Origin: Acorus gramineus
Taxonomy: Eukaryota; Streptophyta; Magnoliopsida; Acorales; Acoraceae
DNA: 64,000 nt
Assembly (NCBI GenBank): GCA_030737835.1
Contig: CM060850.1
Location: 22,282,512 to 22,346,511 of the forward strand
Direction of reading: 5' to 3'
Positions within the stretch are counted from its first letter, which is position 1, and the number at the start of each line of letters is the position of its first letter. The position numbers and the translations under genes are program-made. Below, piece by piece: positions 48,901 through 63,900 of the stretch. The notes below the pieces were generated by a model. The model ran no database searches and was not told where the DNA came from. It worked only from the letters and a program-made list of their open reading frames with translations.

Positions 48901-51900
48901 TCCAACAATTTTGGGTTGGATTTATAAAATCCTATGGGCTAGTTTGACAAGGGGATAAGATTTTGAGGATAAGTTGTCATAATTTTAGGGGATAAAAAGT
49001 CCATCAATTTTGTTCATATTTACATTTGTCAAAATTGGGATAAAAAATAGGGGATAAATGCTATCTTATCCTTTAAAGCCTAGTTTGGTCAAGGGATAAA
49101 TGTTTAGGATAAGTTAACCTAATTTATGGGGATAAAAAAAACCACTATTTTTATCCAGATTTGCATTTGGTAATGCTTTTTATTATCCTCATTTTTTATT
49201 TTCTTATCTTCAATCTTGCATCTGGATCAAATATGGGATAACTTCAATTTTTTTAAAAAAATATCAAATCTACCTTTCCTATTAATGGGGCATTAATATT
49301 GTTTAGTGGAGCACATTCTTTCTTTTTTTGGTTTTCATTTATTTTCTTAGAAATTATAGTAATAAATGTTATCCCAATTTTACAAAATTAGGATAAAAAA
49401 TTGGGACAAAGTCTGTTCCACCTTTTACCCAGAACAAACGATCCCTATTTTTTATCTCAAAATGTGGACAATTGTCCATACCTATCCCCAATTTTTTTTT
49501 ATGCCATATGGGATAACAAGTGATTTAACCCAATTTTTTCCTTATCCTAACTCCTTATCCCCATACCAAACTAGGCCTAAGTGTAACAAAATATCCCCAT
49601 TTTCATTTCAAAATCGGGACAATTGTCTGTAGTTTATCCAAATTATTTTTTAATACCAAACAAAGATAAGTTGTCCTCCCACTCACTTATCTCCATAATT
49701 ACCCCTTATCCTAACACTTATCCCCTTGCCAAACCAGCCCTACAAGTCTTGTCAGTATTTTTTAGATGTGTGAGAGAAAATGATTGGCCACTAACTAGTT
49801 GAAGGAACTAATCCTACATAGACTCGGCGATTTTTATAGCTAAGAAAGGGAAAGAAAGGGAAAGAAAAGAAAGACAATATGTAGACAAGACAAGCCGTCT
49901 ACACAATGCTTTCCCAAACACAGAGGACAACAATAAAGGGCCACTCTTCAATCACAAGACTTTCCCTCTCCAAGTACACGAATGAGGCCCCCGCACAAAA
50001 AACGTCCCCAATCCAAGATGAATTTATGTCCCAAACCTCTTGAAACAATATATATCATTATGGAAAACAAATTAATTTCTCGCAACTCATAACACCCAAG
50101 CCATCGCGGGGATAAGAATTTTGGAGATTTTAGCCTTTTTATTTTGGTCCCCCTTCTTGATATGTCACCCCACCTCCCACATTTGCATTAAGGAGGAAAA
50201 ATTGTGGTTGAGACCAGTCATTCTCCCGAGAGCCCTCCAAAACATCTTGGCCGCCGGACATCAAGAAAAAGGTGCTCCGTGGATTCCATATGGGCATCAC
50301 AAAGACCGCAATTCATAGGATCCTCTGGAGCCCACCGAGATCTCTCTTGGAACAAAAACATATGACCACAAACATCCCACCTTGGTCAACAACAAAGCAT
50401 TGCTATTAAACATGGGAAATAAAAGGAACCCCCCCCCCCCGACGAAGCCTCTTTTGGAAAAAGGCAAACCAAATGGTTTCCCATTTACTAAAACCGAGGC
50501 TGTAGCTTAAAAAATACAATCCCAAACCATCTGGATCCAATGAGTCTCAAAACCATGGCATCCGAGGAGGTGACACAAGAAATCCCAGTCGACATTGTCA
50601 TAGGCCTTGTGAAAATCCAGCCCAATGATCGCTCCCTTCTTAACTTTTCAAACAACACTGATGCATTCTTGAGCTTCCATAAAGCCATCCTACAAAGAAC
50701 AACCTAGTGCGAACTAGTTTTCCTCGATGATATATCCAATCACCTCTTTAAGTTTGTTGGCTAAGACTTTTGCGATCATCTTACAACGTCCATCGACTAG
50801 GCCAATGGGTCTAAAATCTTCATAGCACACTGCACCCTCTCTTTTTTTTTAGGAATGAGGGCAAGAAAGTAGCATTGAAGCACCCAATACTCAAACCACA
50901 ATTGAAGAACTCTCTAAACATATTGAGAATGTCTTCTTGCACAATCCCCCATCTATCCTCGATCAAAGTGTCACCAGTCATGAACCGATAGATGGAATCC
51001 GCTTGTCTCTGAAGACCAGCAGTTTTGTGGAAAAACTCCATGTTCTAACCCGCTTTAAGCCCAAAGGCTCTCAATCTTTGCCTCCAATCAACTGCCTCCA
51101 TCGTAATATGGCCATGTAGTCATCCTTTAGAGATTTCCAACAATCCCTATCTAGACAGAGGACTCAATTCCTCACGACTATCCAACTTCGAGATAGCGCC
51201 TTCAATCTATTTTTTACTTCTAAGCATCTGCTTCTTAGCTTCCTTCCCCCACCTCTTCAACATCACCTTCATCCTTTTCAATTTAAAAGCAACCAATTGG
51301 AAACCCCCTCCCTCCAGGCAAGATCTGGGTCCACTTGTCTGCATGATAAAGCAACCACGTCATGAAAGCTTGTAACTCGTGGCCACCACACCTCAAGGTG
51401 AAATTGAGAATAAAGTTGCTCTTGCACGCCACCCGCAAGGAGCAAAGGAGAATGGTCCAAACAAATCTGGGCAAGTCCGAAGAGGAAGCAGCCCAGGAAA
51501 TAATCTTCCCAATCCAAATCAACAAACACCCTATCAAAACGAGCCATAGCCAGGGAATCCCTCAGGTTGCTCCAGGTTTATGAAAAACTCTCCGAGTCCA
51601 CCCATTCGGAGAAGACCTCCATCGCATTAGTTGTCCGTAAATTTTTCTACAATAATTTACATCTCAAATCATTTCTTACAACTTCCATCCGTGTTCATAG
51701 TTCTAGCCCCATTCTTCTCATATTCCATCAAACTCAATCTGCTCACTTTGATGTAGAAGGGAAGCATTGTATATGTAATTATAAAATAATATCTAATTGT
51801 ACTTCCCGCATGAAGAATTTTACTATACTCCATCCGAAATAATTGATTTGCAAACATTTTCTAATATTCAAACATTTGGGTTGGGTGCCTAGTGCCTACA

Positions 51901-54900
51901 AATAGTAGGCTTGGTACCCACATATTTTCATTTGATTCCTTTTCTCTTTATACATATAGTCATATACATATATGTTGCCAATTTGGAGAAAATTATATAT
52001 CTATGGTGCCGCTTTTAAAATTACAATAATGCAAGACATAGTGAATGATGTTAGACAAATTTAGGGAACTTAATGAATTCCATAGTGAGTAATGGGCGCA
52101 TTAACACATCAGAGCTAGGATGGCAGTCACCTGACTGGAAAGCTTCTTTTCCTTGATTATATAGTACAACGTTGCAAGCAATAAGCATAGTCCATGACCC
52201 CAATCACCAAACATGACTGCAAACAGAAATGGGAATGTAACAATTGTGTACACACCAGGATTAGCCTCTTGATACCTGGCTACCCTGCAACTCAGAAAAA
52301 AAAAAAAAGGGAGTGAATTTGGTGAAGTTTAAAAACTAGTTTGACTATCTTTTTGTGGAAATGTACAAGAAATATATTTTTTTCCAAATAATTATATTTA
52401 AACTGGTAAGAAATATCTTGTCTAAAACTACACCAGTCATTCTGCCTAGTCTACACACTCTGGTGGGTATGTGCACATATTATAAATGATGTGGATTAGT
52501 GTCAATAAGCATGTCATAATGCCACCTATTCATGTTCCATGAGTTATGTCTATATCCACTACTACATAAAATATAAAACAAAGCAGTCCACATGTAAACT
52601 AGCAAAATCATTTTCCATCTTCCATTAAAAGTGAAAACATCATACTGATAAAAGCAACAAATAAACTGATGATTATGCAAATTGCTGAATCAAAAGTTCA
52701 TGGGTGAAAGAAACTGAAGCATAGATTGTGATAGTGTTAGAAAATAGAAGTGTGCTGAATAATTGTATGGGTATGCACAGATATCACATATATACTCATG
52801 GAAAATCAACTTAATTTCAAAAAACAAAACTACAAAATCAACTGTCCAATATAATATATACCGTAGTCGAAGGATGTCAGTTGATTAGGTTTCACTAGTT
52901 ATATATTATGTCATCACTAGTGCAAACCCATCAAGGATATTGTTGAGAGCTTGGGTTGGTAATGTACAAATTAAACATGTTTCTTCAACAAGTAACAACA
53001 ATGTCTTTGTCCTCCAACAATGAAAAGTAATCAATGTGAGAAGCTGACAGAAGTGATTATAGCTCCATCAAAGTTGAACCAATTAGTACAGCTAAGGACT
53101 AATGTTTTTTTTTTTGTTTTTTTGAGGAAAATATAGGAGAAATCTTATTAAAGAAAGATGCCCCGGAACGAAGGAAACAAGGGATCTCCATACATAAAAT
53201 TAGAAGCAAAAAGCAAGGAAGAAGATAAAGCTCATTCGAAGGGACCCCTTCCACAGAAAACACCCCGGACTGTTATCTCCCAAACCAAGACTACTGTTTA
53301 CAACTTTACATTTTGTTTTAGAAGTTGTAGAAAGCTTCTCCTTAAGTGGCTCCCCAGACATAGTCATAGGCTTATACGAAATATCCATATTTTACTGGAT
53401 GAGTTTACCGTGTATGAAAAGTATTCTCAAATTGATTCTGTTAGCAACACTCACCCATAAGCATCAACAATTTCTTGAAAAGCAGAGGTAAATTTGTTTA
53501 TACGGAAATATGTAGGTGGCATCTCTTTCGTGTGCAAAATTTGGAATATTGATCCAACTTGGGAGTTACTATCAATGGTTGCTCGTCGTAGTGCATCTTG
53601 AATCTGCCAAAACAAACCATAGACTGGTATGAAACATGATCTGAAGATAGATATGCAAGAATAATGCATATTATGAACTGTGCAACACAAGGTCAGGCCA
53701 AGTCAAATCACACTTAAATTACTAACGTGTACTTTGAAAAAGTAAAACAAACAATACTCTCGAGATTCGTGATCAATGAAGTAAAGAGACCGTGATCTAT
53801 GAAGAATGAAAACTCTAGACAAGGATTCTTAAGGAACACTTATGTTGCAAGGACACCCATTTTGTTACATGGCATGCAAGATAATATCATTAGACACGGC
53901 TCAGTTACGTGTCAATATGACTAATGAAGGCTCAAGGCAGTAACATGTTTCATGTGTTCACAGCAAGCTGGCATGTTTAAAAGGAGGAAACACCCATTTA
54001 TCCTTGCTGTGGAAACACCTTTAATCACGGGAAATAGATGGCTCGCATAGAGAGGAGTTGAGGTTTCCCTTCCAGCCGGGTGGTTAGGTTTTATAGGGGT
54101 TCATTTTTATTAACTATCGTTATTTTGTTTGTTAATTTTGTTTGGAGATCCCTAGTCCCCTTTTCTTCGGAGGCTTTCTTTTTAATAAGATAGTTCATAA
54201 ATCTTTTTTAAAAAAAACAAAAAAGGTGCAAAAGGAGTTAAGAGAGGATTTGTATAAATAGAACTTCGTAGTAGCAACAAATCAGTCCCTGATCCCCTGA
54301 CAAACAGGAGACTGCCACGTTGATATAGATCCTGAAAGGGATCCACCTGAATAAGGATGACAGTTTCCCTAGATCTATCTATTTCATTAGGATGGCTATT
54401 TTGTTATATGTTTGTTATTTAGTTTCCTAGATTTTAGGTAATTAGTCATAAAGCAGTCTCTCTTTAAAGACTCCATATTTTTAAATAAATCAAAAAAGAA
54501 TTCAATCATAAAATATGATAATTTGACTCCCTCATCTAGGAGGTTGGTCTCCCTCAAAGAAGTCCAGTATCTAACCTCTGATTCCTATCACACTTCTTCC
54601 AATCAACATCTGGATATCTTAATGGGAGCCTCAGAACCTCATAACACCCCTTGGAATCCATACATCAAAGGAAACCCTCTATGAAACACACAATGCAACC
54701 AGTGAGCCTGGCGTTGTTTTTTCCTTTTTCTTTCCTTTATTTTCTCTCCCTTTTTTGTGTATGTGTTGTGGAGGTTTTGGGGGTGGAGGATTTTGATGCT
54801 AAGATACCCCACATGGTCTTTCAATTAAGATACAATTATACTGGCCGCATATGTCAACAAATTGCGCAATTTAAATCTAGAAGACAACTATTGTCGGTGG

Positions 54901-57900
54901 AAGTCCTTGAAAATGAGCTGAGCACATTCAGAGTTGCCACATTAACAAGAGAAAATCACTTCTTGCGGTATGTGAAAGTTGATAGATTGAATTTTAAATA
55001 ACTTATCCATTCCCTTTCCTTATGAGCAAAATCAAATAAAGAAATAAACTTATCAATGTAAAAAATGTTGTCCAATTCAAATTTTCAAATGCCATGAAAA
55101 CATTGGAATAACTCCCCATAAACTGATTGATTCACAAATATAAATCACTTTTTATATTATACATCCGGGCAACACTAAACAAGTTCCAAAGGGAAAAGGA
55201 AAACATAATCCACCTTTAGGCACAAGTAAAAAGGACAGAAAATATGTACCTGATTTGCTGCATATATGGGGCTCCAGCCCTCTGCAACAAGACACTTCCT
55301 TGTCACATCAATGCTAAGCATGTTTAAAGTGTGGTATATGGATTTCTCCATCCTTACCTGATTCATTTAATATGAAAATATTAAACTGTAAACATAGTAA
55401 GAATTTCAAAATTACATTTGGTCCTAAAAGAATACATTAACATTGAGCTATTAGGGACCAAGGTGAATACGCAATTATTTAAATAGGCAAAGACGGTCGT
55501 CTTAAAGTTGTTCAATGGTAGAAGGACGAAATAACATGTTTGTGAATTTTTTTATTTTCAAAAACTATTAGCAATCTGTATCCAAAACCCAAATTGATTG
55601 CAAGATGATTCCCCCAAAAGGGACCTGAATCAAGTGCAAACCAAATGTTAGATAAAACAGGCAAGGTATTTACTAGGACCTTGTTATAATTCCAAAACTT
55701 CATATTGCTTTCATATGACATTATTCAAACTCACATATGCATAATTCAAAAATATACCTTGATGGATTCTATAAAACTATCTAAATCCAATTGATCATTC
55801 ATACCTTAGGACTTTAATCAATAGGATACAAAACTCAAAAAAAATATGACCATGTCAAATAGATATGTTTTCCACAGCCAAGCGTAGACATCTCGTGGGG
55901 GGGAGGGGGGGGGGGGACACCCAAAGTCCACAAAATGAGTAAACCACTAAACTATTAATGGTTAAAATACTTCAGTAACTTGGGACTACTTCATTCCTTA
56001 CAAATACACTTTTTATGAGAGGTTTGTATGAGATGAACAAAATAGAACTCACCAGCAGATCCCACTCCTCAAACTGTTCACTGATTTTTCTAAGTAAACT
56101 ATTTCGGTGCAGCAGCCCCATATCTATAGTAGTCTTCAGCTCGGATAGTTTTCTTGTAACCTGAAATCAAAATGGTTTTAGAGTTCCAAAAATAATATAA
56201 AAATGCTAGATTTCTTGAGCAAAAGTCATAAATAGACAAAGGTCACTAGCTGCCTTTTCAGAGATCTGACAGATTGAAGTAAAATGAAAACACAGAGACT
56301 GCTCAAAGTAGAAAAGTATTTCAATATAGTAATCACCATTAGAAAAAATCACAGTTCAGACAAAAAGGAGAGAAAAAAGTAGCTTAAGAATGAATACTTA
56401 ACAAAATCCCTGGTTATCTGCAGAAGAAACTATGTGATGGTAAATTGCTGTAATCCAGATAGCATGTTGAGAAACTATAACAAGAAACTATGTGATGGTA
56501 AATTGAGGTCTATGACTCTCTGAGGCAATCAGAAGGAAAATGCAGACATCCCCATTATTAGACTTTGGACATCCCTGGTTCGACTTCTCTCACCCACACT
56601 ATAAGGGGTTTCAAGGATGCACCCAGGTTGAATTCTGAGATCCCTCTTGAAATCTCATCTTTGCAAGTTGTTGACAGATAAAGAACCAGAGGGTGGTCGT
56701 GTGTGGTTTTTGCCAAGGGAAAGAGGCCAGGATAATGTTGGGCCTCAGTGACAATAACTGAAGTTGATGGTAATGATGAATTAGTTGCCTTTATGGAGTG
56801 GAGAGGCTAGAGGAGGAAGATTTTCGGATTGACCTAGGGAGCAGAAAGATTTGTTCCTTCAAGTGGAACAAGATTCCGGTGTTTCAGAATTGGCCACTGG
56901 GAGAGGTCATGCAGGGAACGTATCAGATTTCGCCAATGTTTGGGGCTTGGTCATTGTAGTGCATTTTGCAAAGGGATGAAGGTACCATGGATCTACAGCA
57001 TTATGCAAATCAGATGACCATCATTTGAAGTGAGTGTTTTTGTAGTTAAAGCAAGAAAATGAGAAGATGTGTTGGGAATGTGGATAAATGCTGACGTATA
57101 GAACCCTCAAAACATGTAGCACATCAAACTTAAAGAAACACACACCTCATCAATCATATGCATCTGCTTGCCTATGTCCTCCATAAATGGGTAACGGTTT
57201 GCTCCAAATGCTTCACATATCTTGAGGGTTTTTGCTTTTGCTCTTTCCCCTGAGTAAAAAACGATAAAGACATTCTTTTCAACCTGCAGATCAAAGACAT
57301 TAGAGAAACGATACCAAATTAGTGACTAAAGAATTGAAAAAAAAAAAACATCTTCTGACACATTTTGTAATCACATATGACAACATATTATAATACTCGT
57401 TTGCTTCGAGTTAATTAAGATTTTATTATTTAAATGGGTAATTATATTAAAGTTATTTATCTGCTTATCCATTTTTTAATTTTTCCATGAATATTACTTA
57501 AAATGAAGAATGCTATTTATAAATAAAGAACACGTGAATGTAATTTATTGGTGCATACCCATTTCAAAAAAATTAACATAATTTAACCCTGGTGACATTA
57601 AAGAAGGAGAAAAGAGGGAAGAGATTGAGGGAGAATGAGATAAGAGTTCAGAAATTTTGAGGAGAGATAGGAGGGAGAGACAAAAAATCAATGGAGACTC
57701 ACTTGGGACCGGGAGAATTCGCTGCACTGTTGGCCGGCAGGGTAGGTGATGTTTCAATCTTTCGATTGTGTTTTTTTTTTTCTTTTATTTTTGAGGTTAG
57801 GTAAGGGACTAGGCGGGCTAGGCGTGATTTAGGGGGGTAGGCGGGTCCAGGCGCCCGCCTAATTAACATGCTATTAGGCGGGCGGTCGCCTAGGTCCATC

Positions 57901-60900
57901 TGGACCTCCTAGTCGCCTAAGCGGCGCCTGGGCGTCGCCCAGACAACTATGGTGGTATGGTTGGAGTATTTGGATAACCCGTAACAAGTGCATCTTCCAA
58001 CATAAGAGATTTTACTTGGAAAACACATGGGCATTAGAGATTGGGTTGTCATGAGGACACTCCATCATGGGAAACCTTTGGTTCAGGATGTAACATTTCA
58101 AGTTCACCGCTGTAAGGGGTTCCCCTTTCGATGTGTATTCCTACTTTTCCCTTTCTTCTTTTCTTCTTCTAATATGTTGTACAAAGATCCCTCATCTCCT
58201 TTGTTCGGGGGCATCTTTTCTAAATAACATCACTCATACATCTTCAAAAAAAAAAAAAGGATGCTAAAGGTATATAGAACCATTCAGAAGTTAAGATGTA
58301 TGTGGTGGTAGATCAAGCCTTTCCTTTCCATCAATGATGCTGGTGAAGATGGAGTTGAGTGACATTGAGATTGAGGTGGATATATAGACAAGGTGGCAGA
58401 TCAATCACAGTCAGCATGGGTGGCTAGCTCATAAGGCTGAACTGCTGAAGTAATGAACTGGAGCAATTCAAGTTAGGCAGATTGTCCAGAGATGGTGAGG
58501 GAAGGAAGATGACGGTAGTGTGAACTCACGCCAATTGGGAATCTCAAACTTGGTGACCAAGTTCCATGCAAAATTATGGGTGGCAATCATGCTAAGCAGC
58601 CGGGTTGTGGGACATTTTATTTTATTTTTATGCAACGGTAGGCATCCTACCTCAATTTTATTAAAGAGAAGTGTATGCCCAATACAAAAAGATAACAATA
58701 ATAATGAAAAACGAACACAGAAACCCCAAAACAGGGAGAAGGCCTAGGTAGAAGATATATCTACCGTAGCCTAAACCCCAACAGGGATACTCAACACCGA
58801 ACTACTCCTGGACCACAATCCTTCCCCCTGAATACATAACACAAGCAGCCAGGTTGTGGGAGAAGCTTCTACACCATTTGAATTCAAATAAAAAGATGGT
58901 GTTTGTTTGACAGATTTTCTTTTAAATATCTTATCCTGAGTTCTGACGTCCCCTTGAGGTGGTCTCCAAGGTGAGCATCCCCTGTTTTGAAAACATTTGG
59001 GAGAACATTATCTGATTTATCAAGGATTGAGCTGTGTGTGTGTGTGTGGTGGTGGGGGGGGGTTGCAGTCCGTCAGTTTGGAAAATTGCAGATTGCTGAA
59101 TGGGGAGTGATTCAGACTCAGCTGTATTACTTTTGGTTGTTGGTTTTGATTTGGTTTGCTGCCATTTTTTTTTTTGTTTTGTTTTTCCTTTCTCTTTGAT
59201 TCTATGCCTTGTGGTAAGTAAGGCTCCCTGTTCTTTTCTTTCAGCTGGAGTGTCAGATAGCAGGATGCTCATCTATTATTCAGATCCCTTTTTCCAAAAT
59301 TTGGATCTGCATCCAATTTATCTTCCAATAATTTTGGTGGTACAGTTCCTATCTTCTATAAAAAAAAGACAAATTTTCTTAAGGTGTATGAGCAACCACA
59401 ATTTATGATTACTTACTTTCTCGCCAGAAACTGGATCAGTTACAGGTTCTTCGACAGGGATTTGTTTAAGAAACATATTGCCCCTCGTAGCACGAAATAG
59501 AATCCTTTCAAATGCCATTGATTTTTCTTTAGGCACAAGTCCACTAACGAAACCGAGCTTAACTTGCTTTGATGGTTCAGTCATCATTTCCTGAAAATGA
59601 TAAAACCTTTTTAAGTCCTATGTAAGGCAAATGCAATGAGGCCATTGTGAAGTTTACATTAAGATACAGAAAACTTTACTTGCTCCAATAATAAAGGACT
59701 GTCAATAGATCCATCATTGGTATATTGTGCTTCAATTTCTCTCTGCTGAGCTGCAGCAGAACTCTGAGCAGAGTAAAAAGACTCACCAGCCTAAAAAGAT
59801 GCACAGAAAGAAGTTACAAACATGAGATCAGATCACAAAAAAAAAAGTATTTAATGAAGCAACCTCATACTCACATTTCAAGAGAGAAAAAGTCAAGTGT
59901 GAAATAAAAATATAAAATTCACACTTCAAATTTTTGCTCCATCAACCAATTAAGAAGGAATGTAGAACAAAAAAGAATTGATTTTGAAAATCAAACCAAA
60001 CGGTTGAAATTTCTATTCGATGTAATTACAGCCGACGCAAATAATCAAACCATTGAAAATAAATTTATTGAAATAGAAAAAATCAACAAAAAGATTCCTA
60101 GATGGGTATACAAATTGATATCCGAGGAGGATTATTTGACACAACGAGAACAACAGGAAGAAGAAAATGAGGAAGAATCAACACTGAATTTTGGAATTCG
60201 TTCAAGAAAAGGCAGACATGTAGTAATTTTTACTGATAAAAATCAGAATTGGGATCAGGATCCCAATTCTAAAACTCTACTTAGAGATGCCACCTTGAAT
60301 ATTAGGGGCATACTTTAAATGTGGGCCAATAAAAAAATTGCTTCACTGAAATATCTATCATTTAGAGAATTAAACCATATCCTTCGAAGAATATGAAATT
60401 AAACCATACCTTTTGAAGAACAAGCATATATTCCTTTAGTTCACTGTAGGAACGTTGCAACCTTTCATTGTTAGCATTAACTTCAATCAGCTCGGCTTCA
60501 ATTTCCTCAAGTTTTATCTGCATCACATGTAGATATATTTCTAATTACTTTTAGAATAACATAAATATATGGATAAATGGTGTGCATGTATCTAACAAGA
60601 ATCTTGTCATGCAAATGAAGTCATAAGAAAGTATTAAAATCATACCTCTAAGTAATCCAATTCAATAGTAGGAGTTGCAGGCTTTGTTGATGGTAGCAAA
60701 TCAGCCTTACCCATTTGTTCCTTGATAAACCGCAGCTTACGAGCCATCTCTCCACATTTCTTAATCTACATGCAGAAAGATAATTCTTAAAAAAAAGATA
60801 TATAAGAAAGTAGAAAAGCAGTTGCAGCCCAATCTCAGAAGGCCCTGCATGGGTTCGCAAGTGCATCCTTCAAGTTCTAGATATGTACGATCAATCAAGG

Positions 60901-63900
60901 GTGTAAATATGGAAGATATGTACGATCAATCATAATTTTCCATATTTCATTAAATTTTAATATTTTATCAAACATGGATAGAAGACATTGTGGCCCAGTT
61001 TGGGTAGAAAAATAAAAGTGGAATTGGGTGGAACAAGGGTGAATAAACCCAAAATACATGTTTGTTTACAAGAAATATGTGGGTATATCTATGCCATAAT
61101 AAGTAGGAATAAGCTAGTATTAGTATTGCAGGCCCCCTCTAGAACTGTGTTATTTCACCCAATCCATTCCAATAGTATAAGGAGGGCCCACATGTTAAAT
61201 CACTTGTGATCATCTCTTATAAATCAAGGGACCACATGTCAAATCTCACATTTTGTAAATTCTTATCCATGTTATTCATCTTTATTCACGACTTATCCAT
61301 GGTTAACCAAACAACAAAAATTTCATTATTATATTTCCCAATGAGAATAACTAAAAACACAACCAAACATAAAATAGTTTGTTCCACTGGTAAAGTTACA
61401 TACACTAGAATCATTACCTATCACTACCCAAGCTGGGGCCAAAAGTTCTTCTAATTCTTTTTTTTTCTTTATTGATCTTGGTAGGAAGTTCATTCTTAAT
61501 GTCTTGTCCTTGTTTTTTAGTGCAAAAATCAATTAATGAGCTCCTATATTTAATCAATTTGATATTCTTCGTCCATGAAAAAAGAAAGGGAAAATATCTA
61601 AAAGTGATTTAAGAAAAAAAAGTGGACATTATAGGAAAATCTTCCTTGAAAAGCAATGAAAAGGTCTAGGATGATACTCCATGTTGCTTGAAGGCTTGAG
61701 GGATGGAAATTGTAGGAATATTTTGCTTATCCGTCTGCCAATTAGTCACTCGTGGTCGCCAGGACGCGCAATTCCTAATGTATTGCATGCAAAATCCTTT
61801 GCAGACTACTTAAATAAGTGACAGAGTATTGTAATTGGTAGAGTGAGCTTGTTGCCACGATCCACTGAAATCCAACTCCTTGTCGACAGGTTCTTAACTC
61901 TTTCAAAAAAAAAAAGGCTCAATTTCTTGTATATTTCAAATATATGGTTTGCAATTCTTCCCGGAATCATGTTTTTTTATAATTTAGTTTTTTTTCTCAA
62001 TTCCCGAAAGCTTCCATAGATTGGGTGGTGCAAAATAAAACATGACACCGTGAAGGGAAATTATATTGTAGAAAGAGCATCTAGATAAATCATTACCAAC
62101 TACTAACGGTTTAAACATCTATTGACATTATCACAATTGCAAACAATAGCATACAAAGTCTAGAACAAATATAAATCAACAATCTGACTAATCAAGCATC
62201 AGAAGTTTACCTGATTGGCATATGTTCGTTGGAAGGGGCTTTTATCTGCATTAAGCTGAAGTGTCACAGAAAAATATCAAATTCAATGGAACAAAGTAAT
62301 TACACATAAAAAGAAAAAAAAAATCATCTTCAAGTGAACCAACTGAAATCTCAATCTACAGAGAGATATCTGGGAACCTATTCCGCTATAATTGCCTCTT
62401 TAACACATTATAACTCAAGCCATTTATATTGTAGTTTCCCTGTAAATATATAACAAAAAACTAGAAAAGTTTGATGTCAAGAAAATTGCACATTGATAAT
62501 GCCCAATATGCATGTAGCCCAGTATAGTCAAACACAATCCACAAAGGAAGTCATGAATATGGGAAGTTGTGTGCAACCTTGTATCGTATGCTTCATAAAC
62601 TTGAGGTGATCCACAAAAGGATCTTTTTAGTGCACATGTGCCTATGGGCAAGGAAGTGGGGTGGTGTTATGATCAAGGTACCATTGGTAAAGTGGTTGTG
62701 GCAGATCTTCACTGAACTGGAGATCACATTGGCAAAGGTGGTTTGTTCCATATATTTTACAAGTATTGGAAGATTGGAGTCAAATTCTAATATCTCTTAG
62801 AAGGGTATTCTTCAATCAGCGGTGTCTATTGGAAAAGCTAAATGAAGTTCATAACTTCAGATTGAATGACTTAGAGAAAACGGGATGATTTGAAAGAGAA
62901 ACGCATGGGATATTCAATAAAATCCTTCTATGGTGCACTGCAGGAATCCCCTTTTGTGAACAAGAACTTGGGGATTTCCTGAATGTCAGAGATTTGAAAG
63001 GTTAAATCTCTTCTTAAGGTGTGTATCCATGTGGATGGTGTACTCAAATGGGGGGGATGTCTGACGTGAACTTTGTGCGAGATGAACCGAGTCTACCATT
63101 CATCTTAAGATTAGGTGCATGTTCAGCCAAGTTGTGTTATGTCAATTGAGGCTTTCTTAACAAAGAGTTTTGGGTTAGTGCAAAGATTAGGGAGTTATTT
63201 TGTAGTCTCCAAAAGAAGGCAGACAAGGGTAAACAGGCACGATACGTCCAAATGCAATGTGTTTGAGCGTTTCATCAAACTAGAGACGAGCATGCTATGT
63301 AGAAAACATATGGGGAGATAACCTGGGTATGGGGTGTGGTCAACATATTCTCAGATCAAATGTGTTGGGCTTAAGTAGAGATGGGAGGTTTTGCATCGAG
63401 CAAGTGTTTTGTATTCAGAGTGATGATGTGAGTTCCCGATTGGCGGTGAGGGAAGCCATGGTTATGCAAGAAGGCGGACACTTCAAGCTACAAGGGAGAG
63501 ATTTCAATAATTGCATGACTTTAAAAAAAAGGGATTGATTTCAATCTCATGAGAAGCCTTTCAAACAATGAAAGGGGGAAAAAACTTTGTGCAATTCACA
63601 ACAAAAAGGGATGCCCTACTTCTTCTTCTTCTTTTGTGATGATGAACCCCAACATTGATTCGAACTTCGGACCATGATTTGCACGGCTAGAATTCCCAGG
63701 AACGACTACTCTACCAAAACCTTCCATTATCACAAGAAAATGAAGCACAAAAATTGGATCCAAAAAAAGATACAAATCTAGGGCATCAGAGAGAACGAAT
63801 TCGATTTCATTAGAGAAGAGCGAGATGATAAAATTGGTTGCTCACGTCTTTGAACTGGAGGAGGCCAAGATCGCCAAGGTAGGAAACGGTGCGATGAGCG

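Noticed and set aside
54651..55001. 116-codon plus-strand frame in VHA-a intron 9
   Set aside because: It has no recognisable domain, is antisense to the host gene in an AT-rich intron, and its composition is like that of the surrounding DNA.
63115..63538. Plus-strand frames of 68-69 codons near the VHA-a first exon
   Set aside because: They are short, in different frames and without domains; treated as part of an unidentified decayed insertion.
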